Positions 17,352 to 24,724 of a stretch of 64,000 nt of DNA are shown piece by piece. This DNA comes from JAABRT01 sp038259155 (lineage in GTDB: Bacteria > Gemmatimonadota > Gemmatimonadetes > Gemmatimonadales > Gemmatimonadaceae). Where the stretch lies: positions 50,404 to 114,403 of the forward strand of contig JBBSPE010000001.1 in assembly GCA_038259155.1 (NCBI GenBank), written 5' to 3'. The notes below the pieces were generated by a model. It saw only the letters and a list, made by a program, of their open reading frames with translations, did no database searches and was not told the DNA's origin. Within the stretch, counting starts at the first letter, position 1. The number at the start of each line of letters is the position of its first letter. The position numbers were made by a program, and so were the translations under genes.

Positions 17352-18325
17352 GGCCGGTGAGCCTGCGTAGGTTCTGTGGGCTCGGTGGGTTGAGGAGCGC
17401 TTTGTGCAAGCGGAGCCGCGCTGGCGAGTCGCGCCGATTCCATTAGGGATCGGCCGAGACCATCGATACCTGGGAACAGACTACTTCCTGTAATATTCAT
17501 CATCCGCAGTCGCCGGAGAAACTCAATCTTCAGCCTCGCAGGGATGATGACTTTTTGCGCCAGCAACAGATCGACGTCCGGTCTGCGTCCCTTGGCCGCT
17601 GCCTGGGCGATTTCTCGCTCTTGATCGGCGAGGATGTATCGCGACATTGTGAAGAGCCCTTGCTGCGCGGCCATACGAGCGGACATGCGCGCGGGTGAGT
17701 AAGGGTAGATCTCAACGGAGGGGGACGAGCGTGCCAGGACCTTCTCGTTGAGGTCGCGACGGTAGCCCTTGTCTCCGTCATCGTCGAAGTTCAGCGCAAG
17801 GCAGCTTTTATCGACGATAAAGAGTGCGCCGTCCGCGTCGGCGTGACTTTCGATGGCGAAGTAGAGCGCGACCCACGGCGAGTGCGACCAATCGAGGAGG
17901 CGCGTTGGCGCCCCATGGTGCTGCATCAGAGACCACCACTCGCCCACAAAATGACTCCCGGGCCCGCCGAACAGCCCCGGAATAAGAGCGGAAGCAAGGT
18001 GAAGATGCGCTTGCGCGCGAAAGGCCTCCTTTGCGGCCGCCTCGACGGAGAGAGCTTCAACCGGCGAGACTTCTTCGGGGAAGAGTCGGAGGAGGGTCGG
18101 ACGAAGGGTCCAATCGGCGTTTGCCTGCCCTCTAAAGACGTGGAAATCCCTACCTACGCGTCTCGCGAGCATCTTCTCTGCCAGCTGCTCGAACGTCGCC
18201 CAACTTTTGACTCGTATGACATTCCACGAGGCAACGGGGTGGCTCGCGATGGGCGAGGCTACAGCGATTTCAAGCGCCTTGTTGTCAACAACTTCAGGCG
18301 AGTCGCGCGCAAAATCATTCGTCAT
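17348..18325 (-). CDS. FRG-domain protein
   Basis: 325 residues. The FRG domain is clear: FHVFRGQANADWTLRPTLLR (61-80) gives the name motif, and WWSLMQHHGAPTRLLDW followed by SPWVALYFAI (about 129-157) is the second conserved block. The rest contains KVIIPARLKIEFLRRLRMMNI, usual near the end of the domain, then a short Pro/Ala/Gln tail. FRG proteins are common on mobile and defence-rich islands; biochemical role unknown. It is the first gene of a two-gene operon with tcmP (4-bp ATGA overlap). The AT content looks somewhat higher here than in core genes, in line with transfer. Confidence 0.9.
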   Translation of the reverse strand: MTNDFARDSPEVVDNKALEIAVASPIASHPVASWNVIRVKSWATFEQLAEKMLARRVGRDFHVFRGQANADWTLRPTLLRLFPEEVSPVEALSVEAAAKEAFRAQAHLHLASALIPGLFGGPGSHFVGEWWSLMQHHGAPTRLLDWSHSPWVALYFAIESHADADGALFIVDKSCLALNFDDDGDKGYRRDLNEKVLARSSPSVEIYPYSPARMSARMAAQQGLFTMSRYILADQEREIAQAAAKGRRPDVDLLLAQKVIIPARLKIEFLRRLRMMNITGSSLFPGIDGLGRSLMESARLASAAPLAQSAPQPTEPTEPTQAHRP

Positions 18326-19541
18326 CCTGGAATCTCAGGTGAGCAGTTTTGCCCCCGTGCACCATCAGCTCGAGGCGGATCTTCGGCACATGTCTGCGCA
18401 GGAATAGAAGTTTCAACGAGATAGCGGTTTTAGTGGAGGTGGGGTGAGTATGGGGCTCGCTCCTCTGGCTTGCCAGCCCCGGTGAGCGGGCGCGGGAGCA
18501 CGGGCGCCGTCCGACTCGCTCGGAAGGTTGGCTTGATACCACCTGCGATCCGGCGCGTACGACAACCGAGCCCCTGAATGACGCACGGTCCGTTGCGACG
18601 GAAGCCGCAAGCAGACCTTGCGTCGGGCCCGACTTCCTCGGCGGCGCGGTCCAGGGAGGGCTCGGTCACCTTGACGGGTCCACCATGATGCGGCACACGC
18701 GCCTCCGGAGCGAGGGCGTGCTGACCACGGGGAGCGGGCGGGGGTAGGGGTCTTCGCCGAGCCCGACGGAGCCAGCTGGCCGATTGGCGTTGCTCGGCGC
18801 CTTGAGTCGCGAACTCCTGCGCCCGTGGCGAGTATCTGGCCCTTCATGACTGAGCTGAAGCGCTCCGCAGACCCTGTGCAATGAGCCGCCGGCATGTCAA
18901 AACGAGCGCAGGAGTCCACCCTTCCCTGATCGAAGGATGCCGCGTTCCTGTCCCGCTGCGCTGTTGAGTCATATTTCGGTGGTTGCGGGCACCCGCCACG
19001 TGTCCATCCGCACGCTGCATCGCTGCACTGGCTGCCGTCGCGGCATTGCTTTTCTCGCCTGCTCCAATGGGTGCGAGCTGCCGTCCGAGGGCGGGCCCGC
19101 CTTCTCGATTGCGGAAGCGGGCGCGCGCTCCGCACTGACGATTCGCGCTGCGGCGGCCACATACGAGCTGTCCATCACGCGGAGCGGCGGGTTCGACGGC
19201 ACGGGTGCACTGGCGGGGCGTTTCTCAGCTTTCTCAACGAGTTCTTCGGGCCCGTAGCGTTTCATTTCGAGGACGCTGTCGCCGCAACGATGGGGGGAGT
19301 TTCGACCCCAGCCCGGTGTTCGCATGGCGACCCATCCTCACCCTGGCCGTCGGCGGCTCGGTCCCGCTCACCATCCATCTGACGACCCTTCGTTCCAGCA
19401 GACTCGGCGTGGAGGATGTACAGGTGTAGATGCCCATTGAAGTCTGGAAACCGTGACGGACAGCGCGTAGCTGGTGGTGGGACCAGTGCGAACCGCACAT
19501 TTCCCTGGAGGCCCAACCGCCGCTTCTCACCAACCAGCCCA
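18326..19541. other. Gene-poor stretch with decayed reading frames
   Basis: About 1.2 kb without a gene I can support. Overlapping open frames exist on both strands but have the Arg/Pro/Ser-rich composition of noise. The plus frame near 19150-19230 gives ATYELSITRSGGFDGTG, which slightly recalls small emfourin-type (RSGGFAG) inhibitors, but it breaks after a few residues on both sides. Probably decayed cassette or island DNA. It would contain the promoter for the minus-strand FRG-tcmP operon near 18330-18420, though no clear promoter can be picked. Confidence 0.45.
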
Positions 19542-20528
19542 ATGAGCGCACTCGCAGATGTCCAAATCCTGGTCACTGGCGTGACCGGCTTCCTCGGCTC
19601 ACGATTGGCCGAGGTGCTGGCCACGACCGGGCACGCCACGGTCACCGGGACGGGGAGACGCCTGGAACGCGTCGCATATCTTCGCGACTGTGGCGTCACC
19701 CTGCACGCGGAGGACCTCCGCAACACCGACGCCCTGCAACGGGTCGTCGAGGGCAAGCAGGTCATTGTGCATGCGGCAGCCGTTCTGGACGCAGACACCG
19801 ATACGGCGCAACGGGTGAACGTTGACGCGACCGAGGCCTTGGTGGACTGCGCCGGCAAGGCCGGGGTCTCGCGATTTGTCCATGTCAGCACGGTGGGCGT
19901 CTACGACATGCTCAACCTGCAGACGGTGAATGAGTCGGCGCCGCTGGCATTGCGGCACCCGTCCACCTACCCACGCACCAAGGCACAAGCTGAGGAGCGG
20001 GCCATCGCACGGGCCGCGGCGCACGGGATGGCGCTGTCCATAGTGCGACCGTCCATGATCTACGGGCCGGGCCATGGCATCTGGTCCACCGGCATGTTCC
20101 AGAACATCGTGGGCGGCAAGCCCGTGTTCCTCGGCGACGGCTCCTCGCATTTTCATCCCGTGTACATCGATGATGTCGTCGACGCCATCATCAAGTGTGC
20201 AACACACCCTGACGCCGTCGGTGAAGCGTTCAACATCTCGGCTGACGTCACGACGTGGCGTGAGTTCATGGGTCACTACGGGAAGACCTGCGGCAAGACG
20301 CCCAAAGGGGTGCCGGTGGCCATCGCCCGCCTGATGGCCTTCGCGAACAGGATCCCCGGGGTGACCACCCCGATTGATCAGGGGTTCATCGAAATGGCGA
20401 CGGCCCGCAAAGAAATTTCGACCGAGAAGGCTGCGGCGGTTCTTGGTTGGCGACCGCAGGTCTCGCTTGCGGATGGGCTTGCTCGCACGACGCGTTGGCT
20501 GGCGCGGGAGATTCTGGGGAAGGGGTGA
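19542..20528 (+). CDS. Extended SDR / NAD-dependent epimerase-dehydratase
   Basis: 328 residues from the ATG at 19542 (MSALADVQ). Rossmann NAD(P) motif VTGVTGFLGSRLAE (about 11-24), VIVHAAAVLD, the Ser region FVHVSTVGVYD, and the catalytic Tyr-Lys pair in YPRTKAQAE. The segment FHPVYIDDVVDAIIKC and VGEAFNIS are typical of NAD-dependent epimerase/dehydratases acting on sugars or sterol-like substrates; the substrate cannot be fixed. It is the only plus-strand gene between the FRG operon and the cassette-like array and has no operon partner. Confidence 0.88.
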   Translation: MSALADVQILVTGVTGFLGSRLAEVLATTGHATVTGTGRRLERVAYLRDCGVTLHAEDLRNTDALQRVVEGKQVIVHAAAVLDADTDTAQRVNVDATEALVDCAGKAGVSRFVHVSTVGVYDMLNLQTVNESAPLALRHPSTYPRTKAQAEERAIARAAAHGMALSIVRPSMIYGPGHGIWSTGMFQNIVGGKPVFLGDGSSHFHPVYIDDVVDAIIKCATHPDAVGEAFNISADVTTWREFMGHYGKTCGKTPKGVPVAIARLMAFANRIPGVTTPIDQGFIEMATARKEISTEKAAAVLGWRPQVSLADGLARTTRWLAREILGKG

Positions 20529-20724
20529 TCGCGCGGATGTCCTCGTCGAGAGCCGGCCAGTGCACGACTTCTCCGCGTCCGATGCGCCGTCAGTTCAGCG
20601 CGCGGGAAGATGCCGCTCTCCTGCAGGCGGACCGGATCCAGCCAGGCTTTGGTGCGATTCGTATCGGGCAGCTTTTCTCGTGATTGGTGCGGACGCATCC
20701 TGTTCTGCGCAAAGCCATATGGCG

Positions 20725-20876
20725 AGGCTGTCGGATACGTCACTGTGCCACGGAATCGCGCAGAAACGGTGAACGCAAAATGATTGCCGCCGCGGCGATC
20801 GTTGATGCTACGAGATCTGTGGCGCTCGCTTCTGCCACATTCGCGTCCGCATCTCTGGCGTCGGACTATCGGCACC
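20725..20876 (-). repeat. 150-bp repeat, degenerate copy A
   Basis: About 80% similar to the copy at 23327-23482 by eye over its whole length, sharing for instance GAATCGCGCAGAAACGGTGA-like and GCTACGAGATCTGTGGCGCT-like blocks. The left end AGGCTGTCGGATACG corresponds to the terminal repeat of copy B, while the right end is decayed. On the minus strand it starts directly after the GTTGACG box of the attC-like site at 20876-20971, as copy B starts after GTTGAGG. Confidence 0.65.
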
Positions 20877-20971
20877 GTCAACGCCCAAGTCCCCCTGCAA
20901 AGCGGCCCACACGGGACCCGAACCTGAGGCTAGGGGCTGGGCCGCTTTTCAGGTACACCGCCGCGTTAGGC
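20876..20971 (-). repeat. attC-like palindromic site after the CrtO-like gene
   Basis: On the minus strand the CrtO-like gene runs into GCCTAAC (20971-20965), a perfect match to the integron box RYYYAAC, overlapping the TAA stop. 96 bases later is GTTGACG, close to GTTRRRY. The arms are complementary over about 30 bases with bulges, including a perfect inner stem AAAGCGGCCC / GGGCCGCTTT (20899-20908 with 20939-20948). This is the R''-L''-L'-R' layout of an attC site. A plain stem-loop terminator is the main alternative, but the outer boxes argue against it. Confidence 0.6.
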
Positions 20972-21583
20972 CGCGTCGGCGCCACCGTCCGTGCGCTGAC
21001 CTCGGTTCAGCACCACCTGCAAGCGGCTCCGAGTGTATCGCTGCAGCAGAATGGGGTAGACGTTCACCAGGACGTTCCCCACGCTCAGATACGTGGCCCA
21101 GCCATGCCATCCAATGCGCCATGCGTAGGCGGCTGACACAACGCCCAGCGCGAACAGTACGAGGTGGCCGCGCTCACTCTGCTCAGTACGCAGGACGAAC
21201 GCAACAGCAGCACGATGACCGCCGATCACCCGGAAGTGCGGATTCGCTCGCCGCTCCCACTTGTTTGCGAGATCCCCATTCGGCGCGAACCGGCGAAAGA
21301 CGATGACTCCCAAGCGCCGATAGATCCGGCCTGTCCGCTCGAACTCCCGGATCGTGAAGTAGGCACGCGGCAGGACCCACCACGGCGCGATGCAGGCGGC
21401 GACCACGAACAAAAACCACGCGGCCGGGAGCATATCACCGCTGGGATACGCGTACGGCCGCAGTGGCCCCCAGAGATAGAGCCAGAACATCAGGAGGGGA
21501 CCCAACCACCCTCCGGCCATGCTCGCAAACGGGACGATGTTGAGCCCATCCGTCGGTGGATCGTCGCGCCGTGAAACACGCAT
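20966..21583 (-). CDS. CrtO-like (glycosyl-diaponeurosporenoate acyltransferase family) membrane protein
   Basis: 205 residues from the ATG at 21583. Hydrophobic segments: about 20-40, 50-73, 138-155 and 160-180. The cytosolic stretch YFTIREFERTGRIYRRLGV and the end VYPILLQRYTRSRL match the CrtO-type acyltransferase family, whose name comes from staphyloxanthin synthesis; members are often found away from carotenoid genes, so the true role is unknown. A longer upstream frame is antisense to the IS and not coding. The start codon is only 22 bp from the end of the IS3 remnant, so the native promoter may be lost. The stop lies inside an attC-like box. Confidence 0.7.
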   Translation of the reverse strand: MRVSRRDDPPTDGLNIVPFASMAGGWLGPLLMFWLYLWGPLRPYAYPSGDMLPAAWFLFVVAACIAPWWVLPRAYFTIREFERTGRIYRRLGVIVFRRFAPNGDLANKWERRANPHFRVIGGHRAAVAFVLRTEQSERGHLVLFALGVVSAAYAWRIGWHGWATYLSVGNVLVNVYPILLQRYTRSRLQVVLNRGQRTDGGADAA

Positions 21584-21661
21584 GGAAGAGTCCTGGAAGA
21601 GAACTTGAACTTGACCCGGTTTGGTGGAGCCCTCATCTCTGTGTGAGAGGAGGAGTGCCCA

Positions 21662-21976
21662 ATGCCCCGTCGTCCCGCGGCCTAGCCGGCCGCCTGTACT
21701 GAGCAGATTATCGCGCTGGCCCTCGCCGGCCGCAATCTGAAAGAGTTGGCGAAGGAGTTTGATCCGTCGGAGCAGACGATCCGTAACTGGGTCTTCCACG
21801 CTGAGGCGGACCAGGGAGCGCGCCCCAGCATGCTCACCACCGATGAGCGCGCGGAGCTGGCGCGGCTGCGCCGTGAGAATCGGCAGCTCAAGGTGGAGCG
21901 TGACATCCTGGGAAAAGCGGCGGCTTGGTTTGCGCGGGAGTCGGGCACGATCCCACCCGAGTCTTCGAGTGCGTGA
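21662..21976 (+). pseudogene. IS3-family orfA, nonsense mutation at codon 8
   Basis: Begins MPRRPAA then TAG at 21683-21685, and the same frame continues IIALALAGRNLKELAKEFD and SEQTIRNWVFHAEADQGARP to a leucine-zipper-like LRRENRQLKVERDILGKAA and WFARESGTIP, ending at 21976. This is the helix-turn-helix plus zipper protein OrfA of IS3 elements. Translation could restart at 21746, but that would lose the first part of the helix-turn-helix domain. Confidence 0.82.
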
Positions 21977-22649
21977 GCGCAAATCAGGCCTTGGCTCCCA
22001 TCGCCACGATGTGTCGCATGTTCGGTGTGTCGGAGAGTGGCTTTCACGCGTGGCGGCGGCGGGCTCCGTCACGGCGCGCGCAGCGCGACGTGGAACGGCG
22101 CGTGGCAATTCGTGCCGCGCACGCCCGCTCTGATGGCACGTACGGTGCACCACGACTGCTCGAAGACCTGTGCGAGGCGGGGCACCACGTCGGCCAGAAA
22201 CGCATTGCGCGACTGATGCGGGCCGATGGCTCACTCGGCGTGTCGAAGCGCCGTGGGCCTGCCGGTCCGCGATTGGCTGCACACTCAGGTCGTCCTCCAC
22301 GCGCTCGACATGGCCGCGATTCAGCGTCGCGCGACGGATGCCATTCACCACTCGGACCAAGGATCGCAATACCGTGCGGTTGCGTTTGGGCAGCGCTGCC
22401 GTACGCTCGGGGTGCGGCCCTCGATGGGCTCGCGCGGCGATGCCTACGACAACGCCATGGCCGAGAGCTTCTTTTGGACGCTCGAGTGTGAGTGTCTCAC
22501 CAAGCATCGCTTCGCACATCGACGCGCGTATGGTGCTCTTCCGCTACATCGAAGGCTGGTACAACCCGCACCGACGGCACTCCGCCCTTGGTCAGCGCTC
22601 GCCTCCAGCCTTTGAGCAACTCCAGGGCGTACAATCCATTGCTGCCTGA
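21970..22649 (+). pseudogene. IS3-family orfB transposase, deleted and frameshifted
   Basis: Three pieces in different frames. About 21970-22256 gives the N-terminal HTH_21 part (IATMCRMFGVSESGFHAW, DGTYGAPRLLEDL, GQKRIARLMRADG). About 22270-22525 gives the catalytic core from VVLHALDMAAIQRR through HSDQGSQY to DNAMAESFFWTLECE. About 22530-22649 gives YIEGWYNPHRRHSALGQRSP. Between pieces 1 and 2 about 70 residues are missing, including the first catalytic Asp (the DITY region); a second frameshift lies near 22525. The second Asp and the Glu of the DDE triad are present. It cannot make an active transposase. Confidence 0.87.
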
Positions 22650-22698
22650 AAACCCAATCTCAACGGCTTTACGAAAACGGGGCAAGTTCAAACAGAAA

Positions 22699-22782
22699 TC
22701 GGCCGGACGGGCACCGTGCGCCAGCGCGGTGCCCGCCTGCCGCACACCGCATCGCGCTGTCAGCAGCAGCGCCTCTTTAGGC
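22699..22782 (-). repeat. attC-like site after DUF4926, truncated by the IS
   Basis: 81 bases (22699-22779) match 24640-24720 with only about seven differences. On the minus strand the DUF4926 gene ends in GCCTAAA (22782-22776), one base off the RYYYAAC box and overlapping the TAA stop. The inner hairpin CGGGCACCG / CGGTGCCCG is intact. The other outer arm, present in the 24601-24723 copy, is missing; the IS right end lies 8 bp away. So the IS, or a deletion at it, removed half the site. Confidence 0.6.
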
Positions 22783-23025
22783 GGCGTCACTCGCAGAGTG
22801 CGCCGACCGCACGGCGAGCAGATCATCATCACGAACCGGGCGCACATCACGCGTGGACAACGTCCGCACCGACTGCGTGCGGCCAGACGCGGTTACAAAC
22901 TCGACCTCAAGCATTGTGGCGTCGTGCACGTGCACGACCGCGCCCAGGTCACCCGCGCGCTGATTGGCCTCGGGCACGTCGCGTACGAGAACGACCGTAT
23001 CAAGTTCATGGATGGTGCTGTTCAT
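22777..23025 (-). CDS. DUF4926 domain protein
   Basis: 82 residues from the ATG at 23025, preceded by a strong GGAGGA ribosome site 6 bp upstream. The sequence MNSTIHELDTVVLVRDVPE, GDLGAVVHVHDATMLEVEFV and TLSTRDVRPV is the small SH3-like DUF4926 fold. Function unknown. Its ATG overlaps the TGA of the DUF6883 remnant (ATGA). DUF6883 and DUF4926 are familiar neighbours, and the pair may act together. The stop codon lies in an attC-like box. Confidence 0.85.
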   Translation of the reverse strand: MNSTIHELDTVVLVRDVPEANQRAGDLGAVVHVHDATMLEVEFVTASGRTQSVRTLSTRDVRPVRDDDLLAVRSAHSASDAA

Positions 23026-23292
23026 GCGCTTCCTCCGGGATGCGACGTCACGAGCCGTGGTCGGTCGTCGTCCTGCACGACAATCCACACGGACACCAGC
23101 GCAGCGGCCGCCCCGCCCGGTCCCTGTCAACTGCCCCGAACAAGAAACTTCCGGCCATGGGGCGACCGAGACTGCTCCTCGGCCTCACCTTCCACCGCGT
23201 GTCGCCGCAGCGCCTCTTGCAGACGGACCCAGACGCGCTGATCGAAACCCAGCGCACGGAAGAAACGCGCTTTCGTTCGACGGAAGTTTCAT
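23022..23292 (-). pseudogene. DUF6883 domain gene, inactivated
   Basis: The minus strand starts MKLPSNES, the usual DUF6883 beginning, then jumps by a frameshifting deletion of about 25 codons to RTKARFFRALGFDQRVW (family: RGRHKAR-F--ALGF). It goes on through LQEALRRHAVEGEAEEQ, HGRKFLVRGS, an in-frame TGA, QGPGGAAAALVSVWIVV and DDRPRLVTSHPGG, ending in a TGA that overlaps the DUF4926 start. Both the deletion and the internal stop are visible. The intact gene would have been about 110 residues and coupled to DUF4926. Confidence 0.75.
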
Positions 23293-23326
23293 TCAGCCTG
23301 AGTGCAGCTGGTACGTGCGCCGAACG

Positions 23327-23482
23327 AGGCTGTAGGATAAGTCGCCGCGCCAAGGAACCGCGCAGAAACCGTGAAGGCAAAATGATTGCCGAGACGGCGA
23401 TCATTGAGTCTACGCGATCTGTAGCGCTCGCTTCTTCCACATACGCATCCGAAGTTCGGGACGCTGGCTTATCCTACGGCCT
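23327..23482 (-). repeat. 156-bp repeat with terminal inverted repeats, copy B
   Basis: Ends are AGGCTGTAGGATAAG (23327-23341) and the complement of AGGCCGTAGGATAAG (23468-23482), 14 of 15 bases identical. The body is similar to copy A at 20725-20876 and includes a small hairpin GATCGCCG-tct-CGGCAATC on the minus strand. No flanking duplication is visible. It codes for nothing recognisable. It could be a miniature inverted-repeat element or a non-coding integron cassette. Confidence 0.7.
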
Positions 23483-23601
23483 CAACACGCGCGTTCTCTT
23501 GCGGGGCCTTCCAGCCAATCTCGACCAGTGAGCGCAGCGAACAGGGAGCACTCCGCAGCGGTCCTGGCAAGAGCAACGCTCAGTTGGGTGGCACATCAGG
23601 C
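23480..23601 (-). repeat. attC-like palindromic site after the aspartic protease gene
   Basis: On the minus strand, shortly after the protease stop, GCCTGAT (23601-23595) stands in the RYYYAAC position, and GTTGAGG (23486-23480) in the GTTRRRY position, 122 bases apart. The arms pair imperfectly, e.g. GCGTTGCTCTTGC against GCGCGTTCTCTTGC. Its length equals that of the 24601-24723 site. Box matches each have one or two deviations, so this is the weaker of the sites. Confidence 0.45.
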
Positions 23602-23608
23602 CAGACGC

Positions 23609-24535
23609 TCACGGCCGCGAGAGATACAGGCGCTCGTGCTTGTAATCCAGTTCGACACGGAATCCTTTGAGCACGTTCCCCGCCAACGCGCCGACGATCG
23701 GCGCCCGCATCAAGCCGCTCATGTAGCGTTCAAAGGTCCCGTCGAGCTGGGAGGTCACCCCGACTTCACCAAGCGAAAACGGTCCCCACCGGCCTTGCGG
23801 GAGCAGCATCGTTTCGAGCGTTTGTCCGCCCAGCGTCGTCGCCTCCCCGAATGCTCCCGGATACCGGGGCCACGCGGGGTGACGCTGCCCCCACGCCTTG
23901 AGCACCACTTCCGACACCATGGTAAAGGACGCGCCGCTATCGAGCAGCATCGCGTACTTCGTGCCGTCCACCTCCCATTCGGTGCGCGGAAAGCCGGACG
24001 TGTTGCCGACCCGCATCGGCAGCGGCGTGCCGCGCGGCGTGAGCGTACCCGGCGCGGCCAGCGTGAACGTGCGCGCAGGATAATCGAAGACGACCTGATA
24101 CTGGGCGAGCACGTGCCCGGGGAGCATGCCCTCCGCGTTCCCCGCCGTAGTGCTCGGCAAGACGTTGTCCCGGCCCACCATGACCGCGATCCGGTGCGGA
24201 TTGAGCTGGAGCGATACCGGCCCAAGTCGCGCGATCACGGGCGAGGTGACCGACGCAAACGTTTGCCCCTCTTCACGCGTCGTCGGCCCCAGCGCCACGC
24301 CGAGGTCGCGCGCGAGGGGATCGGTGAGCAGCAAGCCCCCGCCCCCGGTATCCAGCAGCATGCGCGCCACGCGCGTGGAGCCGTCGGGCCGCTGAAAGGT
24401 GACGAGGACGTACGGCCGATTCCCCTCAACGATGAGGGGGACGGTCACGCTATCTGGGGCCCGTTGGGCGCGCAGCGCGTGAGCACCCGCCAGTCCGCCG
24501 ACGATCAGGAGTAGGGTCGAGATGCGTCGAATCAT
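23609..24535 (-). CDS. Secreted retropepsin-like aspartic protease with two active-site motifs
   Basis: 308 residues from the ATG at 24535. Signal peptide MIRRISTLLLIVGGLAGAHA ends near ALRAQ. Two retropepsin-type active-site loops are present in one chain: MLLDTGGGG (D62) and AMLLDSGAS (D199). Each is followed by a hydrophobic-glycine segment (IVGALAGNVLKGFRVELDY near the end). So it resembles a single-chain, two-lobed aspartyl protease of the clan AA type, exported to the periplasm. Substrate unknown. It stands alone between two attC-like palindromes, in cassette fashion. Confidence 0.8.
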   Translation of the reverse strand: MIRRISTLLLIVGGLAGAHALRAQRAPDSVTVPLIVEGNRPYVLVTFQRPDGSTRVARMLLDTGGGGLLLTDPLARDLGVALGPTTREEGQTFASVTSPVIARLGPVSLQLNPHRIAVMVGRDNVLPSTTAGNAEGMLPGHVLAQYQVVFDYPARTFTLAAPGTLTPRGTPLPMRVGNTSGFPRTEWEVDGTKYAMLLDSGASFTMVSEVVLKAWGQRHPAWPRYPGAFGEATTLGGQTLETMLLPQGRWGPFSLGEVGVTSQLDGTFERYMSGLMRAPIVGALAGNVLKGFRVELDYKHERLYLSRP

Positions 24536-24600
24536 GAGGCGGGCGACTCCAGCGCTTCAGAGGGGATCATCAAATCAGCAACCTTTGATCGGTGTGCGCC

Positions 24601-24723
24601 ACCTGACGTTGAGCTCTGCTGCAGCGCATCCGACAAAATGCGGCCGGGCGGGCGCCGTGCGCCAGCGCGGTGCCCGCCTGCCGTGTACCGCATCGCGCTG
24701 TCAGCAGCAGCGTCTCGTTATAC
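24601..24723 (-). repeat. attC-like palindromic site after the addiction module
   Basis: Minus-strand reading: GTATAAC (24723-24717) directly after the toxin stop, then a long imperfect palindrome, then GTCAGGT (24607-24601). The arms pair through CTGCTG, CAGCGC, CGG and GGCGGGC-CCG blocks with single extra bases on one side, as in attC. The inner 81 bases recur at 22699-22779, as expected of sibling sites in one array. The outer box GTATAAC is the exact complement of GTTATAC at the cassette's other end (25356-25350). Confidence 0.62.
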
Positions 24724-24724
24724 G

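Larger units (their letters stand above)
21605..22691 (+). mobile_element. IS3-family insertion sequence, inactivated remnant
   Basis: Bounded by inverted repeats TTGAACTTGACCCGGTTT on the left and the complement of TTGAACTTGCCCCGTTTT on the right. About 1.09 kb against the usual 1.2-1.3 kb. It holds orfA with a nonsense codon and orfB with a central deletion and a frameshift. An AAC triplet lies next to each end and may be the target duplication, but one base of ambiguity remains. It sits between the CrtO-like gene and an attC-like site that it truncates. Confidence 0.85.

Noticed and set aside
18413..19162. 249-codon minus-strand frame in the gene-free stretch
   Set aside because: Arg/Ser/Pro-rich, no family feature, no ribosome site; overlaps equally poor frames on the other strand.
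20899..20948. Rho-independent terminator after the CrtO-like gene
   Set aside because: The stem AAAGCGGCCC has a 30-base loop and no clean T-run, and the pairing extends outward to attC-type boxes, so an attC-like site explains it better.
23528..24514. 328-codon plus-strand frame opposite the aspartic protease
   Set aside because: Noise composition, while the minus strand has a signal peptide and two DTG/DSG motifs.
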